This document shows positions 52,391-61,898 of a DNA stretch of 64,000 bases, piece after piece; position 1 is the stretch's first letter; each line of letters begins with the position of its first letter. Position numbers and translations under genes: made by a program. Source of the stretch: CAZCVI01 sp964502145 (lineage in GTDB: Bacteria > Acidobacteriota > Aminicenantia > UBA2199); contig CAZCVI010000003.1 of the NCBI GenBank assembly GCA_964502145.1, positions 62,001-126,000 on the forward strand, in the 5' to 3' direction. The notes under the pieces were generated by a model. It was given only the letters and a program-made list of their open reading frames with translations, ran no database searches and was not told the origin of the DNA.

Positions 52391-55300
52391 ATGGAAGCAA
52401 AATTAGACGAACGATTTTATGAAAAAATCAAATCACGTGTACTACTCGAACGGCTATTGTTAAAACGCAATCCCCTGGATTACCAAGCTTATGTGGAAAC
52501 CTTTCGTGAATCGCTGATTGATGCCAATCCCCACCAAGTCGAAGCCATTGTATTCGCCCTGGAAAAACTGGAAAATGGCGGTTGCATTCTGGCCGATGAA
52601 GTGGGATTGGGAAAAACAATCGAAGCCGGTCTGGTGATTTCACAATACCGCGCCCAACACCGTAGCAATGTACTTATTATTGTACCTACTTCCCTGGCTG
52701 GGCAATGGAGCAGTGAATTACGCCGCCTCTTTCAAATTCCATCCCAGATTGTGACTTCCAGGGATAAAAAGGGCATCAAAAAAGAAGCTATGAGTACCTT
52801 ATTTGAAAAAGATGGGCTGTATATTCTGGGACGCGAGTTCGCCAGTAGACTGGAAAAAGATAAAGTGTTAAGCAAGAAAAGATGGGATTTGGTTGTTGTG
52901 GATGAAGCCCACGAGGTTTTTGCCAATATCTACCGCCGCTTTAATCCACGCACCGGCGCATACAACCCCAATTCAAAAGAAAGCGCCACTGCCGCCCACA
53001 TGTTCTATTTATTAAAACGCTCACCCGTTTTGCTCTTAACTGCCACCCCTATCCAAAATAACATCCTTGAATTATGGGGACTTTCCACCTATATCCTACC
53101 CGAAAGAGACAAAAGCCACCTGGGACAATTTAACCATTTTAAAGAGCTGTTTATTAAAAACAGTGAAATCATCGAAGATAAGATTCCCGAATTAAAAGAA
53201 CGAATTAGCAATTTCCTCGTCCGTAATTTAAGGGTCAATGCCCAGGATTTCATGAAATACAAGTTTACCAAACGCGAGTGCCAAACATTAAACTTCAATA
53301 TGGATGATGAAGAGAAGAATCTATATAACAATATTTCCAAATACTTGGAACGCGACGATATTTACGCCTACTGCACCAACGGCCTGATCGATCTGAAAAA
53401 TGAACGCAAATCCGGGATGCGGAACCTCTTAAAAATGAGTTACCGCCGCGTGCTGGGCAGTTCCTTTGCCGCCCTGACCAAAAGCTTACTCGGAATTGTC
53501 AAACGCCTGGAAAAAATGAAGGCTGGCGAATGGGAAACCATTATGTCAGCCCCAGCAACAGACGATTGGGAAAATGATGAGGAAGATCGGGAACAGTTAG
53601 GCGTCAATACAGAGGAAGTAGCCGTAAAAGTACCCTTCAACCCTACAAAAGACGATATCCACGCCATTGAGCAAGAAATTATTGAGGTTAAAACCTTCAT
53701 TCAGCACGCAGAAAAACTACAAGCCACTGGAAAAGATAAACAGCTTATCGGATGGTTACGCGATATTCTGAATACCCCCGAACGTTTCAGTGGGAAGGCT
53801 GTCATTTTTACCACGTATACCGCCACCCAGCACCATCTATTAAAAATACTTGAGGAAAACGGCTTTAATAATGATGTCCTGCTCTTTTCCGGCGACTCCA
53901 CGCGCAGTGATAAAGAAAAAGAAGATATCAGCCAAGCGTTGTTGCGCTGGGAAGAAGAAATCGGACCCACCGTCTCCCCGGCAGAACGTCCCACCGGGAC
54001 CATCTTGGAAAGAACAGCCCTGGTCCATTATTTCAAAACCCAAAAAAAGATATTTATTTCCACTGAAGCCGGCGCAAAGGGGTTGAACCTGCAATTCTGC
54101 AATGTTATTATCAATTACGATCTGCCCTGGAACCCCCAACGGATTGAACAACGCATTGGTCGCTGTCATCGTTACGGGCAGGTTCGGGATGTGCTCGTGC
54201 TCAATTGCATCAATGCCGACAATGAGACCGAACAACATATATATACTATTCTGCTAAACAAATTCAATTTATTTAAGAGCCTCATGGGCGCTGGCGATGA
54301 TATTCTGGGCACACTGAGCAAAGCGTACAATTTCGAGTATAAGATTAATGAGATACTGAATAATTTCAAAACCCCAGAAGAAAGACAGATATCACTGAAA
54401 CAATTGGAAGATGAGATCGACGAGCTAAAAAGAACCTTGATCGATCAGAAAATTAAAAAAACCCGCACGTTAATGGATGACCTCGATCCTCTGGTCCGGT
54501 TGAAACTGAACACGATCGAACAAAAACTACCCGAATCCTTTGGCCGTTACGATAGTGATATGTTGGAATTACTCCGCTGCATTGCACACAGCCAAGAACT
54601 CCCATTCGCAGAAATAAAAAAGGAACAAGAGCAAGTATTCCTGCAATTCGACCATAAAAACTATTACATTGGCAAACGCGACGAAGAAAATATCCGCGAC
54701 TATCAGCATATTGATTTAAAACATCCCACTCTGGCCAATTGGAACCAACAAATTAGAAACCAGGAAATCCCAGATAACCTCAACATTTCTATTCATTGCA
54801 GTAGCACCAAGGATGCCAGTTTGATTTTACAACCCTATTTCGGACTCTGTGGCCGCTGGGATTTTTATCGCGTCCGGTTCAAAGGAATCGAGGACGAAGA
54901 ACGTCTTTATGATATTATTGGTATTACTGGCAATAATGGTATAACACTCTTACAACAAGATGAAATCGACGCATTAAAACAAATACCGTTTTCCCTTGTT
55001 CCCAAAGCCACAAACGAAATAAAACTCGCAGATGAAACCATGCACCTATATCTCAATCAAAAGATTACCGAGGACACCCACCGCATCAGTGACCAACAAC
55101 ACCCCCGGATCAATAAAGAAATCCATAATCTCGAAATCGAATTAAAGGATAATGAAGAATACCTCAAAAAAGAGGAGCTGGAAATTCAAGCCAACATAAC
55201 AGAACTGGATAAAAAGATCGGCACCACCTTCGATAATGAAACCGGAAAAAAACTTCTGGAACAAAAACGAAGACTCAAAAATGACCTCAACCGCTGCCGT

Positions 55301-55429
55301 AGTGAACTGTTAGAGTTCCAAAATAGTTTTTATAAATCCCAAAACGAAAAGGAATTCGAGATCGAAAAGAAACGCTTTATCGACCACACCCATGAGAAAA
55401 TTTTCAGTTTCCATTTCCAAATCCAATAG
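52391..55429 (+). CDS. SNF2-family helicase-like ATPase
   Basis: 1012 residues from the ATG at 52391 (CAGGAG 10 nt upstream). Motif I is DEVGLGKT (69-76), motif II DEAH (171-174), motif III LLTATPIQNN, and motifs V-VI GAKGLNLQFCN and RIEQRIGRCHRYGQ. An insertion-rich middle (about 350-480) and a long charged C-terminal coiled coil (about 880-1000) flank the core. It is a double-stranded-DNA translocase of the RapA/SNF2 class rather than an unwinding helicase. It heads an operon with an SbcD-like nuclease and an SbcC-like ATPase, which suggests a DNA processing or defence complex. Confidence 0.9.
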   Translation: MEAKLDERFYEKIKSRVLLERLLLKRNPLDYQAYVETFRESLIDANPHQVEAIVFALEKLENGGCILADEVGLGKTIEAGLVISQYRAQHRSNVLIIVPTSLAGQWSSELRRLFQIPSQIVTSRDKKGIKKEAMSTLFEKDGLYILGREFASRLEKDKVLSKKRWDLVVVDEAHEVFANIYRRFNPRTGAYNPNSKESATAAHMFYLLKRSPVLLLTATPIQNNILELWGLSTYILPERDKSHLGQFNHFKELFIKNSEIIEDKIPELKERISNFLVRNLRVNAQDFMKYKFTKRECQTLNFNMDDEEKNLYNNISKYLERDDIYAYCTNGLIDLKNERKSGMRNLLKMSYRRVLGSSFAALTKSLLGIVKRLEKMKAGEWETIMSAPATDDWENDEEDREQLGVNTEEVAVKVPFNPTKDDIHAIEQEIIEVKTFIQHAEKLQATGKDKQLIGWLRDILNTPERFSGKAVIFTTYTATQHHLLKILEENGFNNDVLLFSGDSTRSDKEKEDISQALLRWEEEIGPTVSPAERPTGTILERTALVHYFKTQKKIFISTEAGAKGLNLQFCNVIINYDLPWNPQRIEQRIGRCHRYGQVRDVLVLNCINADNETEQHIYTILLNKFNLFKSLMGAGDDILGTLSKAYNFEYKINEILNNFKTPEERQISLKQLEDEIDELKRTLIDQKIKKTRTLMDDLDPLVRLKLNTIEQKLPESFGRYDSDMLELLRCIAHSQELPFAEIKKEQEQVFLQFDHKNYYIGKRDEENIRDYQHIDLKHPTLANWNQQIRNQEIPDNLNISIHCSSTKDASLILQPYFGLCGRWDFYRVRFKGIEDEERLYDIIGITGNNGITLLQQDEIDALKQIPFSLVPKATNEIKLADETMHLYLNQKITEDTHRISDQQHPRINKEIHNLEIELKDNEEYLKKEELEIQANITELDKKIGTTFDNETGKKLLEQKRRLKNDLNRCRSELLEFQNSFYKSQNEKEFEIEKKRFIDHTHEKIFSFHFQIQ

Positions 55430-55453
55430 AGAATAAAATGATAAAAAGATGTT

Positions 55454-55542
55454 GCCCACGAATTACACGAATTACCACGAATTTAGCGGAAAAAAATGGT
55501 TTATTATTTTTTAATTCGTGTAAATTCGTGAAATTCGTGGGC
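55454..55542. repeat. AATTCGTG-type inverted repeat inside the helicase operon
   Basis: Left arm GCCCACGAATTACACGAATT (from 55454) and right arm ending AATTCGTGAAATTCGTGGGC (to 55542), built from the same CACGAATT units as the repeat at 45.8 kb. It fills the gap between helicase and nuclease genes and could attenuate downstream expression. Confidence 0.8.
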
Positions 55543-55564
55543 CAAAAAATAAGGTGAGTAGATT

Positions 55565-56755
55565 ATGACAAATTTTGAAAAGCCAATCACATTCATCCAT
55601 ACTGCCGACTGGCACATCGGCAATCCTTTTTCCCGTTTTGAACGGGACATGCGCAAGAAACTCAAGCAAGCCATTTTTTTCTCCATTGAAATGATTTTTA
55701 TTTATGCCCAGAAGTATGAAATCCCATTAATACTTTGTGCTGGAGATATCGTGGATAATGGGCAATTGTGCCCCAAAGAGGATTTATATAAACTGTTCGA
55801 GATCATTAAAAAATACCCCACCATCCGCATCGTCATGATCGCCGGAAACCATGACCCACTCTTAAGCCGCAATATCTACTCCCAAGTCGATAAAGTCAAT
55901 TACCCCCCGAATCTAACCCTTGTCCAAGGTGATGAAGAACTCCCCTACCCTGAATGGAACATGACCATTTTCGCCTCTTCTCTCCGCGAAAAAAATGGCA
56001 CCTTCAATCCCTTACATTGGCTTAAAGAAAAAACCCTGCACCCAGAAAGAATAAATATCGGTTTATGTCACGGCAGCATCAAAAATGAAACCTTCGCTGC
56101 CAATAATTTTCCCATTGAACCCGATTTCGCCATCACTCACCATCTGGATTACCTTGCCCTCGGCGACTGGCACTCCTACACGCAGATCAACCCCCGTACC
56201 TTTTATCCCGGCGTTCCCGAACCCCTTTCCTTTGATGAGAATGGCGCCATCTTAAAAATAACCTTCACCGGCCCCGAAAAAAAACTGGCCGTAGAAAAGA
56301 TTCCCATTGCTAAATACAAATGGAAACGAATGGAAGAGCACGTGTTCGTTGATACTTTCAACCAGTTCAAGACCACACTGGAAACCGTCGGTGAAAAGGA
56401 GATACGCGAACTCATTGTTTCCGGTTTCCTGCCCTTAGAGACATACAAAACCTATAAAGAACTGCTGGACATGAATAAACACCGTTATGTGGAGATCAAA
56501 GACAACGTCGTGGTGCAACCCGATGATCAAGCCCTCTTAAACTCAGCCGATGGTTGTTTGCGCGATGTCATCCAACGCCTTTTAGAACTAAAGAAATCCG
56601 GGGAACCACTAGCCAAAGAAATTCTAAACCCCTATGTCTCCATTGCCAGAACCCAAGTGTTTCAGCAAGTAGAGGAATTGGCAAAGAACCGCCACGAGAT
56701 TATCGACCAAGCACTATTAAAAATCTATACCTATCTTAAGGAGAAAGCACAATGA
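55565..56755 (+). CDS. SbcD/YhaO-type metallophosphoesterase (DNA repair exonuclease)
   Basis: 396 residues. The calcineurin-type phosphoesterase motifs are complete: HTADWHIGNP (D-x-H), AGDIVDNG, AGNHDP, CHGS and GDWHSYTQ. It is a two-metal nuclease of the Mre11/SbcD class, shorter and closer in layout to Bacillus YhaO. Its stop overlaps the start of the SbcC-like gene (ATGA), so the two are produced together, as Mre11-Rad50-type pairs are. The C-terminal ~100 residues are helical and may bind the partner. Confidence 0.9.
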   Translation: MTNFEKPITFIHTADWHIGNPFSRFERDMRKKLKQAIFFSIEMIFIYAQKYEIPLILCAGDIVDNGQLCPKEDLYKLFEIIKKYPTIRIVMIAGNHDPLLSRNIYSQVDKVNYPPNLTLVQGDEELPYPEWNMTIFASSLREKNGTFNPLHWLKEKTLHPERINIGLCHGSIKNETFAANNFPIEPDFAITHHLDYLALGDWHSYTQINPRTFYPGVPEPLSFDENGAILKITFTGPEKKLAVEKIPIAKYKWKRMEEHVFVDTFNQFKTTLETVGEKEIRELIVSGFLPLETYKTYKELLDMNKHRYVEIKDNVVVQPDDQALLNSADGCLRDVIQRLLELKKSGEPLAKEILNPYVSIARTQVFQQVEELAKNRHEIIDQALLKIYTYLKEKAQ

Positions 56756-59700
56756 GAATCACCCGCCTGGAACTGGAAAACTGGATGGGCATTCCCCAGT
56801 TGGAATTGGATTTTTCCACTGGCATTAATTTATTGTACGGCAGGAATGAAATCGGGAAATCCTCTATTATTGAATCCATTCGGTATGCGATATTGGGTGA
56901 TGCCTCCCTAAAAAAAACCGAGTACAAATCTCTGCCACCCTGGGGCACCGATGTTAAAGCGCATGTCAAACTTTCCTTTACTGCCAAAGGCGAAGAGTAC
57001 CAACTGGATAAATCCTTCCCCGGTGGTTTTACCGCCTTATATCACCGCGGCGTAAAAGTCGCTGACGAGGCTAAAAAAGCCAGGGAGAAATTATTTGCTA
57101 TTCTTGATATCTCTGAAACAACTACCAATCTTCTCCGGTTGTTATTTATCAATCAAGGGGAATCATTAAATATATTTGAGAAAAAAGGGAGCCCGTTGGA
57201 TGACCCCACTAAATCGTATATCAAAGACGTCATCAAAGAAACCACTTTCAGGGAATTGCAAACCTTTCAAGACGAAATTAATAAAATACTCAGTTCTTAT
57301 CTCTCTACCGAAAGAAAAAACATCAAAAAAGGATCCCCATATTATGAATTAACCGAAAAAGAAAAGGAACTCGCAATCACCTTAGAAGAGCTCCAACAAA
57401 AGGAAACCCAACTCCAGGAAAAAATAACCGAGATAGATAAAGCCGATCTGGACATTCTTCGCCTCCACAATGAAGCCAATGAAAAAGAAAAATACCTGTC
57501 CGTACTAAAGAAGAAAAAAGAGCGACTCGATGATTTAGAAAAAAAAGAGCTCACCTTTGCGCCTATCAAAAAAGATTATGATCATTATATCCAGATGAAG
57601 TTCGAGCTTGATGAGATTCACCGTGGCTTACCCATCCTGCTTTCCACTCGGCAAACCCGCATTGATGAACAAAAAAAGAAGCTCGGCGATTTAGAAAAGG
57701 AAAAAAAGCAAGCTCAAGAGTCCTTTGAAAAGTTAAAGATAAAAAAGCAAGAAGGCGAAAAAATCCAGTTATACACCCACCAATTTGAGAAAATCGCAGC
57801 CGATTATAATGATCTAAAGAATATGGAAGACCACGTCCAGGAAATTCGCAAGAGTCTTCCCCAAATCATTGCAGACACTCTTTACCTGCAGGATACCCAG
57901 TTAAAAAAACTTTCAGAAACACTCCAGTTCCGCAGCCAAACCGAGGAAGAACTCTCCCGTTTGGAATCTCAAATTCAAAACCTGCCCAAAGTCACCCAAA
58001 AAGAGCTTAAAGAACTCCAGAAATTAGAAGATGAAATCAGCAAGCTCAATGATAAAATCGCCACTTTCCGTGAAGAGTTAAAATTAAATTTTTGCCTCAC
58101 CCCTCTTAATGAAAGAAGAATTCCCTATACTATACAAACAGGCGACAATCAAATCAATACAGGCACCACTTTGGAGCCATTAGTCATATCCGGGTTCCAA
58201 AAGTTACGCTTTAATTATCCCGAACATCTCGACATCCATGTCACCGGCAATCTGGCTAAAACCGATTTTGAAACATTACAAAGCGACCTTTTATCTAAAA
58301 AAGAACAATTGGCCCAGCGTTTAGCCGCCTTTAATGTGGCTACCGTGTCCGAATTGGAAAAAAAACACGAGGAAATCACCCAGCTAAAAATTCAACGCGA
58401 TCATATAAAAACAAAATTGGATTCCACAGAGAAACGATTAACGCTTGAGAAGCAAAAAAAAGAGATTGGCGAAGCCATCCAATCATTAAAACAAGACAGT
58501 CGAAAATATATAGGAGACAATCCCCACCCCCTTTCCACCATACCCCAAGAGGAAAAGAATCCCCCATCCCTCCATGTGTTAAACCAGCAATTAAGCACAG
58601 CCAAAGCCAATCTCGATACCTTTCAAAGCAGGAAGAACGTAATATTAGAAAAGTATCAGTCCACTCTTTTAGAGCTGGAAGAAAATTACAAGCAGCAAAA
58701 AAACCAATTGCAGATGCATATCGAAAATTATCATGGTTTAGAACCCCAGGCCAAACAAACCGTCACTGACAATGATTTGGAGAAAGCCGTTTTCGCCACC
58801 AATACCATTGACAAACGAATGGTAGCCAACCAGAATGAGATTAAATTATTGGAAGAAATGGACCCCCTCCCTGTAGAAGCCATTAACCCAGCCGAACATC
58901 CTCAACACACCACCTTCACTTCCCAGCAGCTTCGGGATAAAATCACCCAAAGCCTCAACCGTCGCCTAGATTTAGAACAAAAAAAGCAGGAGTTACTTCG
59001 TGAAAACACCGAGGAGGAATTCAAAAGGAACTATTTCCATGTTTCTGAAGAATTAAAAAACCTGCAAGAGGAAATAAAAAATATCCCGCCGCTTCAATTC
59101 ACTGAATCAAAAGTCATTGAGAAAGAGATCAGAGAGACCGAACAAAGCATTAAGCATGGTATAACGGAAAGTGTGGACCGAAAAAATCGCCGGGAGCGTT
59201 TATTAGGAGAGACCGCCGATTTCTCACAGACCATTGAGGAAAAAAACGATAGGGAATTGGAATACCGCCATACTCTTGCCGCCATAAAGACAAACATCGC
59301 TGAAATATCCGCGTTACAATTACTTAACAAGCTCATAGATGAAGTAAAAGAAGAGGCTCAGCAGGAAGTATTCAAACCTCTCCAAGAAAGAGTGGTAAAT
59401 ACATTCAGCACCCTCGTGGGAGATCGTTATCAAATAGGTATAGACAATAATTTAAACCTTGAAATAGCCGGGCGCACTTTCACCGGGGATTATCAAACTG
59501 GCATTGACCAATCCCTTTCTTTTGGCACCAAAGAGCAGTTATCCTTCTTATTCCGTCTTGCCATTGCCACCGAGCTTTCCCGCAAAGAACCCGGGGTCAT
59601 GGTTTTGGATGATTCTTTCGTCAACACCGATCGCCATCGTTTTCCCCTGTTGATGGACATGTTAATGGAGCAAGCCACGAAGCTCCAGTTTTTGGTTTTC

Positions 59701-59802
59701 ACCTGCCGTCCCGCCGACTATCTCTCCTACTTCCCCGCCTGGGAAAACCTAAATATCAACTGTGTTGACCTGGAAAAAAGAATAAAGGCCCTGATTCTTT
59801 GA
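56752..59802 (+). CDS. SbcC/YhaN-like SMC-type ATPase without zinc hook
   Basis: 1016 residues. The N-terminal ATPase half has LELENWMGIPQLELDF and Walker A YGRNEIGKSS (about 28-37). Long coiled coils (about 190-400 and 520-860) flank a small globular middle (about 445-520). The C-terminal half has the ABC signature region DQSLSFGTKEQLSFLF and Walker B/D-loop VMVLDDSFVNTDRHR. No CxxC zinc hook is visible in the middle, unlike SbcC/Rad50 and like YhaN. It would act with the metallophosphoesterase encoded in overlap upstream. Confidence 0.9.
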   Translation: MRITRLELENWMGIPQLELDFSTGINLLYGRNEIGKSSIIESIRYAILGDASLKKTEYKSLPPWGTDVKAHVKLSFTAKGEEYQLDKSFPGGFTALYHRGVKVADEAKKAREKLFAILDISETTTNLLRLLFINQGESLNIFEKKGSPLDDPTKSYIKDVIKETTFRELQTFQDEINKILSSYLSTERKNIKKGSPYYELTEKEKELAITLEELQQKETQLQEKITEIDKADLDILRLHNEANEKEKYLSVLKKKKERLDDLEKKELTFAPIKKDYDHYIQMKFELDEIHRGLPILLSTRQTRIDEQKKKLGDLEKEKKQAQESFEKLKIKKQEGEKIQLYTHQFEKIAADYNDLKNMEDHVQEIRKSLPQIIADTLYLQDTQLKKLSETLQFRSQTEEELSRLESQIQNLPKVTQKELKELQKLEDEISKLNDKIATFREELKLNFCLTPLNERRIPYTIQTGDNQINTGTTLEPLVISGFQKLRFNYPEHLDIHVTGNLAKTDFETLQSDLLSKKEQLAQRLAAFNVATVSELEKKHEEITQLKIQRDHIKTKLDSTEKRLTLEKQKKEIGEAIQSLKQDSRKYIGDNPHPLSTIPQEEKNPPSLHVLNQQLSTAKANLDTFQSRKNVILEKYQSTLLELEENYKQQKNQLQMHIENYHGLEPQAKQTVTDNDLEKAVFATNTIDKRMVANQNEIKLLEEMDPLPVEAINPAEHPQHTTFTSQQLRDKITQSLNRRLDLEQKKQELLRENTEEEFKRNYFHVSEELKNLQEEIKNIPPLQFTESKVIEKEIRETEQSIKHGITESVDRKNRRERLLGETADFSQTIEEKNDRELEYRHTLAAIKTNIAEISALQLLNKLIDEVKEEAQQEVFKPLQERVVNTFSTLVGDRYQIGIDNNLNLEIAGRTFTGDYQTGIDQSLSFGTKEQLSFLFRLAIATELSRKEPGVMVLDDSFVNTDRHRFPLLMDMLMEQATKLQFLVFTCRPADYLSYFPAWENLNINCVDLEKRIKALIL

Positions 59803-59810
59803 ATCTGCCA

Positions 59811-59948
59811 TTACTTAAGCTCCGGGGCGATACAGTAAATGATGCCAATGGCAAAAACCGTATAAACTAGGAGAATTGATAATTCAACCGCTTTTTTTTG
59901 TCCCCTTAAGAACCTGATAATCCAATCGGTATCAACAAGATATTTCAA
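59811..59948 (-). pseudogene. vapC: vapC toxin remnant (PIN domain N-terminus)
   Basis: A TTG at 59948, overlapping the antitoxin stop, opens a frame KYLVDTDWIIRFLRGQKKAVEL, the first strand and catalytic Asp of a PIN-domain VapC. After about 24 codons the homology stops and a hydrophobic unrelated tail ends at TAA 59811. A full VapC has about 130 residues, so the toxin is destroyed. It lies just 8 bases after the SbcC-like stop on the other strand. Confidence 0.7.
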
Positions 59949-60166
59949 AGTTCGACGTTCCTTTCGCGGAGATCTTTTCTGTATTTTAATATATCGCTAA
60001 AGATGCTGGTGTCAATGCTTTTCCATGAACCAGCAGATTTCAAGAATCTCTTTTTATCAGCCCTGTTTTTAAATATCACTATCACTTCGGTATTATGAGG
60101 AGCTTTGACTTCAGTTTTAAATCTTAAAATGCCTCTATCATAGATACCTTCATCCACAACGTTCAT
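59945..60166 (-). CDS. VapB-like antitoxin (orphan)
   Basis: 73 residues. The pattern DRGILRFKTEVKAPHNTEVIVIF with a C-terminal WKSIDTSIFSDILKYRK matches AF2212/DUF104-like antitoxins, which have an N-terminal dimerising beta part and a C-terminal helix that blocks a PIN toxin. GGAG precedes the ATG. The toxin gene that follows is truncated, so this is an orphan antitoxin that may still neutralise related VapC proteins. Confidence 0.7.
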   Translation of the reverse strand: MNVVDEGIYDRGILRFKTEVKAPHNTEVIVIFKNRADKKRFLKSAGSWKSIDTSIFSDILKYRKDLRERNVEL

Positions 60167-60308
60167 CGAAACTCCTATTTTAGTTATAATGCAAAACTCT
60201 CAAAATGTCAACCGGGGATAAGATTTTTTTCACCGAACACCTTCTTCGCCACCAATCGCAGAGCCAGGAGAAATCGAAATGGTTTCTCTATCACGGAGTA
60301 GGGATTCT

Positions 60309-60611
60309 TTAGCCACCTACCGTTTTGTCCAATAATTCTCCGATATAAATGGGTTTATCCTCTTCTTGAAACAAGACGTGCTGCTTGACCATTTCCGGCT
60401 TTGAAATACCCCATAACCGTTTAACCTCATGAGAAGGGGTATTGGAGACAATAAAGGAATTCAAAATGATATCCGGATCCGCCAGCCGTTGTTCAATATC
60501 TTTGATGGTTTGGTAGAACTGTATTTTTGGATCACCGGGTCCAACTGAGAGAAAAAAAAAGATGTGGTTCCCTAAGCGCTTACGTATCACGGGAAGTAGG
60601 TTTACCCTCAT
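60309..60611 (-). CDS. hypothetical protein, possibly the rest of a broken gene
   Basis: 100 codons without Shine-Dalgarno. The C-terminal two thirds (PKIQFYQTIKDIEQRLADPD, WGISKPEMVKQHVLFQEEDK) look like real coding sequence, whereas the first ~25 residues, with a run of Phe codons, do not. The short frame at 60646-60771 ends shortly upstream in another phase, so the region may be one decayed gene. No family recognised. Confidence 0.45.
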   Translation of the reverse strand: MRVNLLPVIRKRLGNHIFFFLSVGPGDPKIQFYQTIKDIEQRLADPDIILNSFIVSNTPSHEVKRLWGISKPEMVKQHVLFQEEDKPIYIGELLDKTVGG

Positions 60612-60645
60612 TCCAGTCTGGGGAATAAACCATTGAAGCGGGAAG

Positions 60646-60771
60646 TCATTCTGTCCGGCTATTTACTGGAGAAATAGGAAATATAAAGGTAAAAAAGAAA
60701 TCTCCATTATCAGTGATATAAACACCAATGAATTGCACCTTATTTCTTAGCTTGGGTACTTGATTTCTCAA
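60646..60771 (-). CDS. 41-codon reading frame coupled to the receiver gene
   Basis: A TTG start overlaps the stop of the receiver-protein gene (TTGA). The product reads MRNQVPKLRNKVQFIGVYIT and ends PISPVNSRTE. It may be a small protein of the signalling operon or the 5' remnant of a broken gene that continues in another phase at 60611. Confidence 0.3.
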   Translation of the reverse strand: MRNQVPKLRNKVQFIGVYITDNGDFFFTFIFPISPVNSRTE

Positions 60772-61898
60772 TTAATGCAGTTTTTGGGATCATTGAATTC
60801 AGGCTGGCCTTGTCTTGATAGAAAATGTGAGAACCTGGCAATAATATTTCTTAAAAAAGCAGGGGTTATTGTGGCTTTCCTTATAAACTTGCATTCTTTA
60901 ATAGGTCCATCTGCCAGTAATGATTGATCGTTTTCGAGTTCATTTACCTTAAATGATTGGATTGATTCAAAATCGATAAACATCTCAGCAATTATACCGT
61001 AAGAAGGCAGATAATGATATCTCTCTACTTTATTTTGGACTCTATTATTCATCGTATCACTTGACGCACTGCATTCACTCCTAACAGATAATGAAGCCAT
61101 AATAATGTTCTCAGCTTTTCTTTTTCCATTTTCTTTTCTTTTTCCATTTTCTTTTCTTTTTACCAAATCACAAGAAGGTGTAAGTATGAGATAGTGAAGC
61201 TTAGAATCCTTATGCATCACAATATCACCGGTTCTCAAAGAATTGCTTATGGGTGGAATTATATAAAACTCCGCCGGACTGTATTTCTCAAACATCTCAA
61301 ACTCACCATCCTGATTAATGGTAAGATATTCTGATAAATGAACAGACATATATCTTAAAAGAGTTTTCTCCATATCCTCTGGGGGCAAATTCTCCCAATA
61401 AGACAGAGAATGGGTAAAATGTGTCCAAAATATTTCGTTAAATTTTTTATCAATAAGACCCGTTTTTCCAAGGACGTTCATAATCGGGGTATTGTGTAAG
61501 CGGTTATACAATTCTACAATTTCGTTTAAAATAACGTCCACCATAACCCCTTTGTTGTATATCTTAAGAAATACACTCTTTTGGTTCTCAATCTCTTCGT
61601 CTAGGTCTTCGCTAAACCCAGACCATACCACAATGGGAAATCTCTGACGCTTCATGATCTCATTTATGATTTTGTTACCCTCAATCTCTTGACTTTGAGA
61701 GGACAATTTTAAATCAACTATGGCAGCATCAAAATCATTGGTAGAAATAGCCTTCAGTCCATCTTCCAAGTTTTTCTTAATATGGGCAATAATGGAAATA
61801 TTTTCATTTTTTCTGTTAAAAAGATCAACTGATGTCTCTATCGTTTTTATCTGGTCGTCAGCATCTTCTACAATTAAAAGGTCTATCGAATTATTCAT
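60768..61898 (-). CDS. receiver-domain protein with unrecognised C-terminal output domain
   Basis: 376 residues from the ATG at 61898; a second ATG at 61910 sits directly on the GGAG and is less likely. The receiver domain (about 1-125) has LLIVEDADDQ and phospho-acceptor Asp in AAIVDLKLS. The C-terminal ~240 residues match no family I know; notable blocks are PPISNSLRTGDIVMHKD, ILTPSCDLVKRK and YHYLPSYGIIAEMFIDFE. Within it a basic ENGKRK hexapeptide is tandemly repeated. The gene overlaps the kinase gene by 8 nt, so they form a two-component pair. The CDL-containing block hints at a metal or nucleic-acid function, which is speculation. Confidence 0.75.
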   Translation of the reverse strand: MNNSIDLLIVEDADDQIKTIETSVDLFNRKNENISIIAHIKKNLEDGLKAISTNDFDAAIVDLKLSSQSQEIEGNKIINEIMKRQRFPIVVWSGFSEDLDEEIENQKSVFLKIYNKGVMVDVILNEIVELYNRLHNTPIMNVLGKTGLIDKKFNEIFWTHFTHSLSYWENLPPEDMEKTLLRYMSVHLSEYLTINQDGEFEMFEKYSPAEFYIIPPISNSLRTGDIVMHKDSKLHYLILTPSCDLVKRKENGKRKENGKRKAENIIMASLSVRSECSASSDTMNNRVQNKVERYHYLPSYGIIAEMFIDFESIQSFKVNELENDQSLLADGPIKECKFIRKATITPAFLRNIIARFSHFLSRQGQPEFNDPKNCIN

